Assembly: GCF_014695375.1 (NCBI RefSeq)
Contig: NZ_JACJOG010000038.1
Coordinates: 1 to 64,000, forward strand
Length of the DNA stretch: 64,000 nt
From: Coleofasciculus sp. FACHB-T130
Lineage (GTDB): Bacteria > Cyanobacteriota > Cyanobacteriia > Cyanobacteriales > FACHB-T130
Direction of reading: 5' to 3'
Positions 1 to 8,445 of the stretch are shown here, piece by piece. The notes beneath the pieces were generated by a model that worked only from the letters and a program-made list of their open reading frames with translations, was not told the origin of the DNA and made no database searches. The position numbers and the translations under genes were made by a program. Numbering within the stretch: position 1 is the first letter of the stretch; each line of letters starts with the position of its first letter.

Positions 1-82
1 TGAGTTTCTCGGCTTAAATCTCTAATAAATCTCATAAGTCTCTTGTTTTCTTGACTTTTGTTTTAGCTTATTCTACTTTTTA

Positions 83-463
83 TTATGTGTAATTTATTTT
101 ACATAAGCACTTATCAATTTGCACATATTCAGAAGGTAAAATATTTGGTAAAAAATCTACAGATTGAGGTGGTGGCTCTTCTATTGGCGGCAAGTTTTGT
201 TGCACGTACAGGGGCGGTTCCGTAACGATGCCAACCAAGCGATCGCTCGAAAAAGACAGAGCCGCATGACCCTCATTAATGGGAATCTGAAACAAACAAG
301 AAAATACCGCTTCCTGCTTTTGGGATTGAGCCACAATTGTCTTCAGCAGACTGTGAAGTACGGGTGAATCTGACTTGAGATAAATGGTGTACTCATGCCC
401 TCCCGTTAGGAGAAGCTGAACTTTTACATCCTGGACGTTAGGCTGCTGTGGAGCCGATTGCAT
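83..463 (-). pseudogene. Truncated N-terminal part of a cyanobacterial 2OG-Fe(II) oxygenase-like protein
   Basis: The 126-residue frame begins MQSAPQQPNVQDVKVQLLL and has the pattern LLTGGHEYTIYLKSDSPVLH, then FQIPINEGHAAL and LVGIVTEPPLYVQQ. I recognise this as the leader region that, in cyanobacteria, precedes a prolyl-4-hydroxylase-type oxygenase domain. It reaches the junction SEYVQIDKCL, where the family normally reads SxYxQIDNFL and continues into the catalytic domain, then stops after seven more residues. No HxD...H iron-binding part follows in the 82 bases left downstream, which are A/T-rich and non-coding. I infer loss of the catalytic domain by deletion or frameshift. It could instead be a short independent protein. 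Confidence 0.55.
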
Positions 464-696
464 AAACGTTTCCTCTTCGATGTTGAAAAATTGAAGAAAC
501 TATCTTTGGGCTTTCTCCCTAGCTTCAGAGCAATTTTAACCAGTCGATGCGATGTATTGACTGGTACCGATACCCAACGGGGTGCAAAAAGCCGAATCAT
601 CGCGGTAGATAAATCGCGTAGATAAAAAGAGCGATCGCTTCAACGCTTGCTCACCACCCAGAGTAGTTTATTACTAGAGGGTGCGAAGATAGCAGC

Positions 697-2634
697 ATGA
701 AATTTATGAAAATTTTTGTTCCAGGTCGCCTGTGTCTGTTTGGCGAACACAGCGATTGGGCGGGAGACTATCGCCGCATCAATCCGAATTTAGAAAAAGG
801 CTATACGCTGATCGTCGGGACTAATCAGGGGCTTTATGCCGAGGTTAAGCCTCATCCTACTCATCTGATTTTTCACGCTTCCCTGAGTGACGGCACCCGG
901 AAAACGCTGACTCTGCCGATGGACGCCGAGGTTTTGCTTGCCGAAGCTGAAAAAGGTGATTTCTTTAGTTATGCCGCTGGCGTTGCCTACCAATTTGTGG
1001 CTCGTTACCGAGTGGACGGACTGGAAATCGACAATTATCTGACAGATTTGCCAGTTAAGAAAGGTCTTTCCTCCAGTGCTGCGCTGTGCGTCCTCGTAGC
1101 TCGTGCTTTCAATCGCGTGTATGACTTAAAGATGACCCTCCGAGACGAAATGGAGTTGGCTTATCAGGGGGAGATTACCACGCCTTCTCGCTGCGGACGG
1201 ATGGATCAAGCGTGTGCTTATGGCGATCGCCCGATCCTGATGGTTTTTGATGGCGATCGCTCGGATGTCGTCGAACTAAAAGTGCCCAAAAATCTATTCT
1301 TTGTAATCGTGGATCTCGGTGCTGGAAAAAATACCCAGGAAATACTCAGTAACTTGAATCAGTGTTATCCTTTCGCCTGTAACGAATCCCAAGAGAATGT
1401 CCAAAAATATCTTGGCTCCATCAGTTCTCAAATTACTCAAGAAGCAGTTAACGCCTTGCAAAAAGGAGATGCTGAAAAAATTGGTATCTTGATGAAGAAG
1501 GCACAAACCGAATTTGATAAGCATCTAATTCCCGTCTGTCCTGAGCAATTAACAGCTCCCATCCTGCATAAAATCCTTGATTATGAACCCATTCAGCCCT
1601 ACATTTGGGGAGGGAAAGGTGTTGGTTCGCAAGGGGATGGTACAGCACAATTTATCGTTAAAGACGAAGAAAGCCAGCAAAAAGTCATTGAAATTATTGA
1701 ACGGGATTTTCCTCAAATGCAAGGTTTAAAGCTAACACTTCATGCACGCAAAGTTCGCAAAGCTATCATTCCAGCCGGAGGTTTCGGAACTCGTTTATTT
1801 CCAGCTACCAAGGCGGTGAAAAAGGAATTTTTCCCGATTATCGATCGAGAGGGTCGTGCCAAGCCGGTAATTCTAGCAATTGTGGAAGAAGCCATCAGCG
1901 CTGGTATAGAAGAAATCGGGATTGTAGTGCAACCAGGCGATCGCGCACTTTTTGAGGAGTTCTTTAAGGCTCCACCTCCAGGCGAACTTTTCAAGAAATT
2001 ATCGCCGCAAAATCAGGAATATAGCCAGTATCTACAAGATTTAGGCAGCAAAATTACATTTTTGAATCAAGACAAACCAGAAGGCTATGGTTATGCTGTA
2101 TTCTGTGCCAAAGAATGGGTGAAAGATGAGCCATTTCTGCTGATGCTGGGCGATCATGTTTACTCATCGGACACTGAAACTTCATGTGCAGGTCAACTTT
2201 TAGATGCTTACAAACAAGTTAATCAAAGTGTTGTTAGTTTAACGACACTTCCAGAAGAAAGTCTTTATAAATCTGGCTGTGTTACAGGAATTTGGCAGGA
2301 CTCAAACTCAATCCTTTCAGTAACACAACTTGCAGAAAAGCCTACGGTTGAGTATGCACGCCAGCATCTTCGTGTAGAGGGAATGGCAGAAGATCAATTC
2401 TTATGTATATTCGGTTTATATGTACTCACACCGAAAATATTTGAATTTCTCGAAAATAATATTCAAAACAACTTCCGGGACGAAAAAGGCGAATTTCAGT
2501 TAACATCCTGTCTCGATCAATTGCAACAGCAAGAGGGAATGACCGGATATATTGTCAACGGTAAGTGTTATGACACCGGATTGCCAGATCCCTATCGCCA
2601 GACAATGATTGATTTTAGAAATGCAGGGAAGTAG
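697..2634 (+). CDS. Bifunctional GHMP sugar kinase / sugar-1-phosphate nucleotidyltransferase fusion
   Basis: This 645-residue protein joins two enzyme folds. Residues 4-350 are a GHMP kinase: motif 1 FVPGRLCLFGEHSDWAG (7-23), the phosphate-binding motif KKGLSSSAAL (121-130) and motif 3 GKGVGSQGDGTAQF (306-319). From about residue 355 a glucose-1-phosphate uridylyltransferase-like domain begins with IIPAGGFGTRLFPATKAVKK and has the metal-site motif LMLGDHVY (482-489). The fusion predicts phosphorylation of a free sugar at C1 followed by activation to an NDP-sugar, the logic of the fucokinase/GDP-fucose pyrophosphorylase FKP, but with domains in the opposite order and a UGP-like second half. 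The sugar is unknown. ATG 697 is used; ATG 706 also opens directly on motif 1. The gene stands alone. Confidence 0.85.
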   Translation: MKFMKIFVPGRLCLFGEHSDWAGDYRRINPNLEKGYTLIVGTNQGLYAEVKPHPTHLIFHASLSDGTRKTLTLPMDAEVLLAEAEKGDFFSYAAGVAYQFVARYRVDGLEIDNYLTDLPVKKGLSSSAALCVLVARAFNRVYDLKMTLRDEMELAYQGEITTPSRCGRMDQACAYGDRPILMVFDGDRSDVVELKVPKNLFFVIVDLGAGKNTQEILSNLNQCYPFACNESQENVQKYLGSISSQITQEAVNALQKGDAEKIGILMKKAQTEFDKHLIPVCPEQLTAPILHKILDYEPIQPYIWGGKGVGSQGDGTAQFIVKDEESQQKVIEIIERDFPQMQGLKLTLHARKVRKAIIPAGGFGTRLFPATKAVKKEFFPIIDREGRAKPVILAIVEEAISAGIEEIGIVVQPGDRALFEEFFKAPPPGELFKKLSPQNQEYSQYLQDLGSKITFLNQDKPEGYGYAVFCAKEWVKDEPFLLMLGDHVYSSDTETSCAGQLLDAYKQVNQSVVSLTTLPEESLYKSGCVTGIWQDSNSILSVTQLAEKPTVEYARQHLRVEGMAEDQFLCIFGLYVLTPKIFEFLENNIQNNFRDEKGEFQLTSCLDQLQQQEGMTGYIVNGKCYDTGLPDPYRQTMIDFRNAGK

Positions 2635-2691
2635 TTAAAAGGGTGAGCGATCGCGATAAAGCATCTGAACCCCGGCGATCGCGATCGCTTA

Positions 2692-3396
2692 TCAGCCGCT
2701 CCTCGCTCCCGTTAGATTACAGACTATCTCTGAGGCTAGTGCTGCTGGCGTCAACTTCTGTACTACTGAGAGTAAACGCTGTCTAAACAGTTCTACTTCT
2801 GCCTTAGCTGCTCTTATAGCAACCTCAAGTACGGAAGGTTTGACTGTGTATCGGGTAGCGGAGTTTGGGAGCTTTGAGCTAGACGTTTCGTGGTATCCGC
2901 TAATGCACAGATTCCCCGAAGCAAACCGAACAGAAACCCAAGGATGACCAATCCACAGCTCATCCCACTGCTCTCCACGATAGGTCATTGCCCCTTCCCA
3001 CGCTGCTATGTCCTCTAAACCACTACAGCAGGTCGGCTCTATGACGATATCGTCGTTGCAACACAGGACATAGCCTCCAGAAAAGGAACCGATGCACTCT
3101 AGATCCGGACTCGAAGTGGCAATCTCTAGCTTCTCGAAATATGTTTCCACCAGATGTCTTAGGACAAATGGCTCAACTAATTGAGAAATTGGCACCAGCC
3201 AAGAACCAGGACGAATCGGTTCTATACTTTCGAGTTCCGAATCGGCAAGGCTCTCCTTCCAGTATCGATACCAAGCATGAGGATTTTCTACTACCCTACC
3301 GAGAGGAAGACTCCGTTCGCTATGACAATAGTCGCTTGGCGCGAACTCAATCACTGGTATTAAAGCAACCTGACCGCTAAGAGCAACGAATGGCAT
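2692..3396 (-). CDS. Hypothetical protein, about 234 residues
   Basis: I do not recognise this protein. From ATG 3396 it reads MPFVALSGQVALIPVIEFAP, then acidic and aromatic stretches, a cysteine-bearing centre (YVLCCNDDIVIEPTCCSGLED) and a charged helical tail rich in Ala, Glu and Arg. There is no signal peptide or membrane segment. The centre, SGGYVLCCNDD...EPTCCSGLED...WIGHPW, looks vaguely like SMI1/KNR4 (SUKH)-type immunity proteins, which bind acidic-residue loops, but this is only an impression. An upstream TTG at 3417 would add seven residues. It lies tail to tail with the kinase fusion gene and 40 bases before the 3' end of purH on the same strand, so it could be co-transcribed after purH. 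Confidence 0.55.
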   Translation of the reverse strand: MPFVALSGQVALIPVIEFAPSDYCHSERSLPLGRVVENPHAWYRYWKESLADSELESIEPIRPGSWLVPISQLVEPFVLRHLVETYFEKLEIATSSPDLECIGSFSGGYVLCCNDDIVIEPTCCSGLEDIAAWEGAMTYRGEQWDELWIGHPWVSVRFASGNLCISGYHETSSSKLPNSATRYTVKPSVLEVAIRAAKAEVELFRQRLLSVVQKLTPAALASEIVCNLTGARSG

Positions 3397-3458
3397 CACT
3401 TGAAAAGCCGCAAGCAATAGGTGAATTTACACAACTCAGATGCTCTCCATCTGACTGC

Positions 3459-5018
3459 TTAATGCAAGAAATGACGGATACCTGTTAACACCATCACTAA
3501 ACCAAGCTCATTAGCAGCCCTAATCGAATCTTGATCGCGCAGGCTGCCTCCCGGCTGAACAATCGCTACAATTCCCGCTGCTGCTGCTGTCCGCACCGAG
3601 TCGTCGAAGGGGAAGAAACCATCGCTGGCAAGCGTGGCACCTAGGGACTTTTCCCCAGCTTGTTCTAAAGCAATTTTGACCGAACCAACGCGATTCATTT
3701 GTCCAGCACCCACACCTAAAGTAGTGCGATCGCGCGTTACAACAATCGCGTTAGATTTAACGTGTTTACAGACCTTCCAGGCGAATAGTAATTCTTCAAG
3801 TTGTTCTGGCGTTGGTTGCTTCTCGGTGACAACTTGCCACTGGCTGGCGTTTTCCACCACGTCATCTGAAGCTTGGACGAGAAAACCACCGGCGATCACT
3901 TTAACTGTATTTTCCGGCCCAGCCGCCAAGTCTGGCAAAGTCAAAACCCGCACCTTAGACTTAGCCGCCAAAATTTCCTGCGCCTCTGGTTCGCATCCCG
4001 GTGCTACGACGCATTCTAAAAATGTTTTGGTTAGTGCTGTCGCTGTGGAGGCGTCAATCGGCTGATTTAGCGCCACAATCCCCCCGAAAGCCGAAACCGA
4101 ATCAGCGTTAAAAGCTTTTTCATAAGCCTCAGACAAGCTATTGCCCAAACCTACGCCGCAGGGATTATTGTGTTTGATAATCGTCGCGGCTGGGGTATCA
4201 GGAAACTCGGCAATAATCCGCCGCGCTGCTTCCAAATCCACTAAGTTGTTATAACTCAGTTCCTTTCCCTGGAGTTTAGTCGCCGCTGCCCATCCAGAGG
4301 CACCTGCCCCAGTTTGATACCATGCGGCAGGTTGATGGGGATTTTCCCCATATCGTAGAGATTGCAACTGTTGTCCAGAAAGGTCAAATTGGGTGGGTAG
4401 GGGCGATGTATGCGCCTCTGCCTCTACAGGGGATTGATGGGTGAGATAGGTCGCGATCGCCCTGTCATACCCCGCCGTATGCTCAAAAGCCTCTCGTGCC
4501 CTAGCCAGACGGAACTCAAAGGACACGTCCCCGCCCTGTTGCTGCAATTCCTGCAAGTAGGAATCATACTGAGCCGGGTTAGACAAAACTGTTAGATGTT
4601 GGAAGTTTTTTGCAGAAGCCCGTATCATCGCAGGGCCACCAATGTCAATCTGCTCAATCGCTTCCGGCAATGTGACTTCTGCTTTCGCAATCGTCTGCTC
4701 AAAAGGATAAAGATTGACCACCACCAAATCAATCGGGCGAATTTGGTTCGCCTCCAAATCTGCCAAATCTTGGGGCACATCCCGACGCGCCAAAATCCCG
4801 CCATGAATTCGGGGATGCAGCGTTTTGACTCGCCCCCCCAAAATCTCCGGAGAACCCGTGTAATCGGAAACTTTCGTCACGGGTAGCCCAGCATCTTTAA
4901 GGGCTTTAGCCGTTCCACCACTGCTGATTAAATCAAACTCAAATTTTTCAACCAACTGACGGGCAAAGTCGATTAGCCCAGTTTTATCAGATACACTCAG
5001 CAGTGCTAGACGCGCCAT
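3459..5018 (-). CDS. purH: Bifunctional AICAR formyltransferase / IMP cyclohydrolase PurH
   Basis: PurH catalyses the last two steps of de novo purine synthesis, formylating AICAR with 10-formyl-THF and closing the ring to IMP. The product begins MARLALLSVSDKTGLIDFAR, the IMP cyclohydrolase (MGS-like) domain, with LISSGGTAKALKDAGLPVTKVSDYTG and GRVKTLHPRIHGGILAR. The transformylase domain follows with LRYGENPHQPAAWY, TIIKHNNPCGVG and VKSNAIVVTRD, ending in RDQDSIRAANELGLVMVLTG. At 519 residues it has normal length. The frame stays open 50 codons upstream, but ATG 5018 matches the family start exactly, so the upstream part is not included. Cytoplasmic housekeeping gene; very sure. Confidence 0.97.
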   Translation of the reverse strand: MARLALLSVSDKTGLIDFARQLVEKFEFDLISSGGTAKALKDAGLPVTKVSDYTGSPEILGGRVKTLHPRIHGGILARRDVPQDLADLEANQIRPIDLVVVNLYPFEQTIAKAEVTLPEAIEQIDIGGPAMIRASAKNFQHLTVLSNPAQYDSYLQELQQQGGDVSFEFRLARAREAFEHTAGYDRAIATYLTHQSPVEAEAHTSPLPTQFDLSGQQLQSLRYGENPHQPAAWYQTGAGASGWAAATKLQGKELSYNNLVDLEAARRIIAEFPDTPAATIIKHNNPCGVGLGNSLSEAYEKAFNADSVSAFGGIVALNQPIDASTATALTKTFLECVVAPGCEPEAQEILAAKSKVRVLTLPDLAAGPENTVKVIAGGFLVQASDDVVENASQWQVVTEKQPTPEQLEELLFAWKVCKHVKSNAIVVTRDRTTLGVGAGQMNRVGSVKIALEQAGEKSLGATLASDGFFPFDDSVRTAAAAGIVAIVQPGGSLRDQDSIRAANELGLVMVLTGIRHFLH

Positions 5019-5085
5019 AACTTCTAAAGTCCCTCTTTTTCCAACCTTACTCAGGATAAATGCGATCGCCCTCATGCACAAACAG

Positions 5086-5118
5086 AGAACCCTGCCCTCA
5101 CGGCATGGGCAGGGTTCT
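5086..5118. terminator. Strong hairpin between psaL and purH
   Basis: A perfect 12-bp stem (AGAACCCTGCCC, 5086-5097, with GGGCAGGGTTCT, 5107-5118) encloses a 9-base loop. It lies 68 bases before the purH start and about 200 bases beyond the psaL stop, so it could terminate psaL transcription before purH, although no clear T-run follows on the minus strand. The rest of 5119-5316 has no gene I can support. The hairpin might also be a mobile-element remnant. Confidence 0.5.
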
Positions 5119-5316
5119 TGATTCAAAGCGAAGTGAGGAGTTTCAGATAACCGCTTGCCTGGTGGCAAGAAAACGGTTGGTCAGTGGTTTGCCTCAGCCA
5201 CGACGCCACGCATTTCTGGTTAAACAGATGGGTGGACGCGCAGTGGTAAGCCACTCGTACCGAACGCTAGAAGACTTGTATAACAGGTGTTTCCAAGCTA
5301 GCGATCGCTACTGCTA

Positions 5317-5841
5317 CTACCCAATTTTGAACAGACCTTGAAGCAGTTCCAAATTGGAAATCAGCAGGTAGGCGATTCCCGCACCACCAACTCCACCAAT
5401 CAGAAAATTACTCGCAAACTCGTTCCAGCCTTCCTGACTATTGAGGGCGTCTGGAGGACGGGGCGTGGTAATCGTTTTAGTGGGGTTGGGGGGATTGCTA
5501 GAAGCGTAGAGGGATAGCCCAATCGTCAAAATGATAATCAAGCCAACCGTTGACAGCAAACCTGCCAGGTTCGCGACATCTGTATCGCGCAGAGGACCCA
5601 GTTTGGCGAAGGGACCAATCAACCAATAACCATGAGCCATACCAATTTCTAATGCTCGGCGTCCGGGTGACAGCCCTTTGCGATAGGCTGGCAAGTTATT
5701 GATGTAAGCCTCTGTGAAACCGGAAGAATTAATCGGCGTTGCTAAATTGCCAATTTGCGGATCGCCAGCTTCATGGACAACTTCCCGATTTCTGGGGTCG
5801 TTACGACGATCTTTCGAGTCGCTTATTGCTTGCACTTGCAT
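5317..5841 (-). CDS. psaL: Photosystem I reaction centre subunit XI (PsaL)
   Basis: PsaL is the thylakoid membrane subunit that holds the photosystem I trimer (or tetramer) together. The 174-residue product carries the family landmarks [42 protein letters not shown] and [19 protein letters not shown]. Hydrophobic helices follow ([20 protein letters not shown] and [18 protein letters not shown]). Length is slightly above the usual 150-170 because of an N-terminal extension and a Pro/Thr-rich loop ([14 protein letters not shown]) between helices. It lies downstream of psaF-psaJ on the same strand with a 114-base gap, so the three may form one unit. Very sure. Confidence 0.96.
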   Translation of the reverse strand: MQVQAISDSKDRRNDPRNREVVHEAGDPQIGNLATPINSSGFTEAYINNLPAYRKGLSPGRRALEIGMAHGYWLIGPFAKLGPLRDTDVANLAGLLSTVGLIIILTIGLSLYASSNPPNPTKTITTPRPPDALNSQEGWNEFASNFLIGGVGGAGIAYLLISNLELLQGLFKIG

Positions 5842-5955
5842 AATTTCTTCACCTTTTGATGAGCTAGTGCCACTAATTATCGTTGGGTTAAAACTGGAGA
5901 TGCTTCTATCGTTTGATACAGCATTTTTTATCCAGTCTTGAAAATCCTGCGATTT

Positions 5956-6084
5956 TTACGGCATTGGATGGAAAAGCAGGTCGGGGAAAATGTAGATAAA
6001 GACAGCCAAGAGACTAGCCTGAAGGGATAGCCACACAATAGCCAGAACCGGAGCTAGGGAAAGATACTTGAGGAAATACTGCAT
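5956..6084 (-). CDS. psaJ: Photosystem I reaction centre subunit IX (PsaJ)
   Basis: This 42-residue gene begins MQYFLKYLSLAPVLAIVW, continues as one hydrophobic membrane helix and ends IYIFPDLLFHPMP. The ending FPDLLFHP is the signature of PsaJ, the single-helix peripheral subunit that packs against PsaF. It starts 36 bases after the psaF stop on the same strand, the standard psaF-psaJ order in cyanobacteria. ATG 6084 is the only sensible start. It could be mistaken for PsaI, but PsaI has a different C-terminal pattern. No psaI was found next to psaL. Confidence 0.93.
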   Translation of the reverse strand: MQYFLKYLSLAPVLAIVWLSLQASLLAVFIYIFPDLLFHPMP

Positions 6085-6120
6085 GAATCATTCTCCAAAA
6101 CAGTCAATAATTCAACGTAA

Positions 6121-6618
6121 CTAGCGAATTGAGACAGGAATCTCATCTTCTTTTGCAGTCAATTCACCCGTGAGCAATTCTTTGACTGCTGCCAAAGGCC
6201 AAGTGAAGCCACTTAGCATAAAACCAACAGCCCGGGGAACATCCAGTTGGATTTCTTTATACTCTGGGTTTGCCTCTTTTTTCACCGATTGAATATAGGC
6301 ACGACCAACCCAACCAATCCAACCCGCAATATACAGGAACAGAATGCTGGGAATGATAAAGTCACCGGCACGATCCAGGCGACCATCTACAACCAAGTGG
6401 GGTAAACCCTCTGGGCCACACATTGCCTGAGAATAACGTTCAAAACGCTTGCGCCCTGAATCGGGGTCGAAGTTGGTATTGCGGGCGGTTGCAGCACGTT
6501 GCTGAAAAGCCTTGGACTGGCTGCATGGCACCAGACCTGATACGTTATCAGCCGATGCCGTTGGGGCAACGCTAAACCAAATACAAAGGGCAAAAATCAA
6601 AGCCAACAATCGTTTCAT
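6121..6618 (-). CDS. psaF: Photosystem I reaction centre subunit III (PsaF)
   Basis: PsaF is the lumen-exposed photosystem I subunit near the plastocyanin/cytochrome c6 docking side. The 165-residue precursor has a cleavable signal ([19 protein letters not shown], cut likely after TASA) followed by [19 protein letters not shown]. Two conserved cysteines (VPCS and [10 protein letters not shown]) probably form a disulphide. A membrane helix ([20 protein letters not shown]) and the C-terminal [17 protein letters not shown] follow. It is the first gene of the psaF-psaJ unit and is transcribed away from tsaD across a 102-base shared promoter region. Confidence 0.97.
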   Translation of the reverse strand: MKRLLALIFALCIWFSVAPTASADNVSGLVPCSQSKAFQQRAATARNTNFDPDSGRKRFERYSQAMCGPEGLPHLVVDGRLDRAGDFIIPSILFLYIAGWIGWVGRAYIQSVKKEANPEYKEIQLDVPRAVGFMLSGFTWPLAAVKELLTGELTAKEDEIPVSIR

Positions 6619-6720
6619 GGGATTGTTTCCTTTTGTTACAAAACGAAAACTTTTATGTACAAAACAAGGTCATTGTTTGTACGGAAGCAATCATGTATCG
6701 ATATATTAAAGTACCAGTGA
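6619..6720. promoter_or_regulatory. Shared divergent promoter region psaF / tsaD
   Basis: Only 102 A/T-rich bases separate the divergent starts of psaF and tsaD, so both promoters and any light-responsive psa control elements must lie here or inside the genes. TATTAAAG-type sequence near 6704 could serve as a -10 region. I cannot define exact boxes by eye. The same divergent pairing is known from other cyanobacteria. Confidence 0.45.
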
Positions 6721-7773
6721 ATGTCAACAGTATTAGCGATTGAAACAAGTTGTGACGAAACGGCGGTAGCGATCGTAAAGAATCGTCAAATTTGCAGTAG
6801 CATCGTCGCCTCACAAATCCCTGTTCATCGGCAGTATGGCGGGGTTGTGCCAGAAATTGCTTCGCGTCAACACGTCGAAATAATTAACAATTGTTTAGAC
6901 AAAGCACTCCAAGAAGCGCAGATGGAGTGGGCGTCAATTGATGGTATTGCGGCAACCTGCGCCCCTGGTTTGGTGGGGGCATTGTTGGTGGGGCTGACGG
7001 CTGCCAAAACTCTTGCGATTGTCCATCGGAAACCGTTTGTCGGAGTCCATCATCTGGAAGGCCACATATACGCTACTTATTTGAGCGAACCTTCTTTACA
7101 GCCGCCTTTTTTATGTCTGCTGGTTTCGGGCGGACACACCAGCTTGATTTATGTGAAAGATTGTGGTGTGTACGAGACACTGGGAGAAACCCGCGATGAT
7201 GCCGCTGGTGAAGCCTTCGATAAGGTGGCGCGGTTGTTAAATCTGGGTTATCCGGGTGGGCCGGTGATTGACCAACTCGCCCAAGCGGGGAATCCCCAAG
7301 CCTATCCTTTGCCGGAAGGGAATGTCGGGGTGCCAGGGGGCGGCTATCATCCCTATGACTCTAGTTTTAGTGGCTTAAAAACAGCTGTGCTGAGACTGGT
7401 GCAAAAGTTGCAGCAGGAAGCGTCTCCGTCGCTGCCCGTGAATGACATTGCGGCAAGTTTCCAAGAAAGCGTAGCGCGAAGTCTGACGCGAAGGGCGATC
7501 GCCTGCGCCCTCGACTACGGTCTTGATACCATTGCCATCGGTGGCGGTGTCGCCGCCAACAGTGGGCTGAGAAAACACCTGCAAGTCGCTACTGCACAGC
7601 GAAACCTGCGGGTGCTGTTCCCCCCGCTAAAATTCTGCACTGACAACGCCGCCATGATTGCCTGTGCTGCCGCCGATCATTTGAATCGGGGTCATACTTC
7701 CCGATTGACTTTGGGCGTTCAGTCCCGGCTGCCAATTACTGATGTTATGCAGCTTTACCAAACTTCACAGTAG
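6721..7773 (+). CDS. tsaD: tRNA N6-adenosine threonylcarbamoyltransferase TsaD
   Basis: TsaD transfers the threonylcarbamoyl group to A37 of ANN-decoding tRNAs (t6A), working with TsaB, TsaC and TsaE. The 350-residue protein opens with the ASKHA signature [15 protein letters not shown]. It has the iron-binding HxxxH (HHLEGHIYA, His111 and His115), [10 protein letters not shown], the substrate loop [19 protein letters not shown] and the nucleotide site [13 protein letters not shown]. The stretch [16 protein letters not shown] is encoded by DNA resembling the GCG-rich elements found in spacers here (7468-7510). tsaC and tsaE are in the same window but not adjacent. Confidence 0.97.
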   Translation: MSTVLAIETSCDETAVAIVKNRQICSSIVASQIPVHRQYGGVVPEIASRQHVEIINNCLDKALQEAQMEWASIDGIAATCAPGLVGALLVGLTAAKTLAIVHRKPFVGVHHLEGHIYATYLSEPSLQPPFLCLLVSGGHTSLIYVKDCGVYETLGETRDDAAGEAFDKVARLLNLGYPGGPVIDQLAQAGNPQAYPLPEGNVGVPGGGYHPYDSSFSGLKTAVLRLVQKLQQEASPSLPVNDIAASFQESVARSLTRRAIACALDYGLDTIAIGGGVAANSGLRKHLQVATAQRNLRVLFPPLKFCTDNAAMIACAAADHLNRGHTSRLTLGVQSRLPITDVMQLYQTSQ

Positions 7774-7796
7774 AAGTTTGCATCCAGTTTTGAGGC

Positions 7797-7925
7797 GCGA
7801 GGATGCAATATTTTTCAGACAAAGCGATCGCGCAATTTCTAAACAGACCTTAAATCAGTCGATTCTCTCGATCATTTTGATGAGTAAGGATGCAATACTT
7901 TGGATAGCGCGATCGCCCGGTTTCT
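7797..7925. repeat. Diverged direct repeat after tsaD
   Basis: AGGATGCAATATTTTT (from about 7800) followed by AAGCGATCGC and TTTCT recurs 87 bases later as AGGATGCAATACTTTGG followed by GCGCGATCGCCCG and TTTCT. The second copy overlaps the 3' end of the minus-strand gene that follows. It looks like an old tandem duplication of the gene tail. Confidence 0.45.
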
Positions 7926-8243
7926 GTCTGAAAGCTGCTGCAAATTCAGCTGATTATTCTCATCTAAAAGATTTTCTTTCTGCAAAAGCTCATAAATCGT
8001 TAAAGACAGCAGCATTTCTACCTGATTCGCCCGACTGCTGAGCCAATGATGAGTCTCTGCATCCGAGGGAAAGCGCTCAATACACTCATTTGTGTAACGG
8101 CGAAACTCTCTGACATCATTTAAAAGCCGAACCAAATAACTAGGACACTCGCAAGCAATTACATCGGCTGCCTCGCAGATAGCCAGCAGATGTTCGTCAG
8201 TCAACTCCGAAGAAATTTGAATAGTCTGTTTTGGATCGATCAT
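7872..8243 (-). CDS. Conserved cyanobacterial hypothetical protein
   Basis: A 123-residue soluble, mostly helical protein beginning MIDPKQTIQISSELTDEHLL. It has AADVIACECPSYLVRLLNDVREFRRYTNECIE, with three cysteines in the first two thirds (AICEAAD, ACECP). I recognise the pattern as a widespread cyanobacterial protein of unknown role but can give no function. No signal or membrane segment is present. It lies tail to tail with tsaD (98-base gap) and its 3' end overlaps a small direct repeat. Confidence 0.75.
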   Translation of the reverse strand: MIDPKQTIQISSELTDEHLLAICEAADVIACECPSYLVRLLNDVREFRRYTNECIERFPSDAETHHWLSSRANQVEMLLSLTIYELLQKENLLDENNQLNLQQLSDRNRAIALSKVLHPYSSK

Positions 8244-8445
8244 AATTTCAGCAAAAGTATCAGGAAAGCCTTAGATTCATCAGTTGATTGTTCCCTTGCC
8301 ACTCAGACTAATTACTACTCTTCTGGGATCGCTCATCGCGATCGCAGTCAAAATCTAAGCAGCGAAAATCCATATCGTTTTTTAGCAGGCACCCCTTTAA
8401 TCTTAATAAAATTTAAAGATTTATGGTGTAAACAAAACATCTACC

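Noticed and set aside
5086..5316. IS200/IS605-type element end
   Set aside because: The hairpin alone resembles such ends, but no transposase fragment or second end could be found.
5842..5955. Possible psaI between psaL and psaJ
   Set aside because: No short hydrophobic frame with a PsaI-type ending is present; the only small gene nearby has the PsaJ ending FPDLLFHP.
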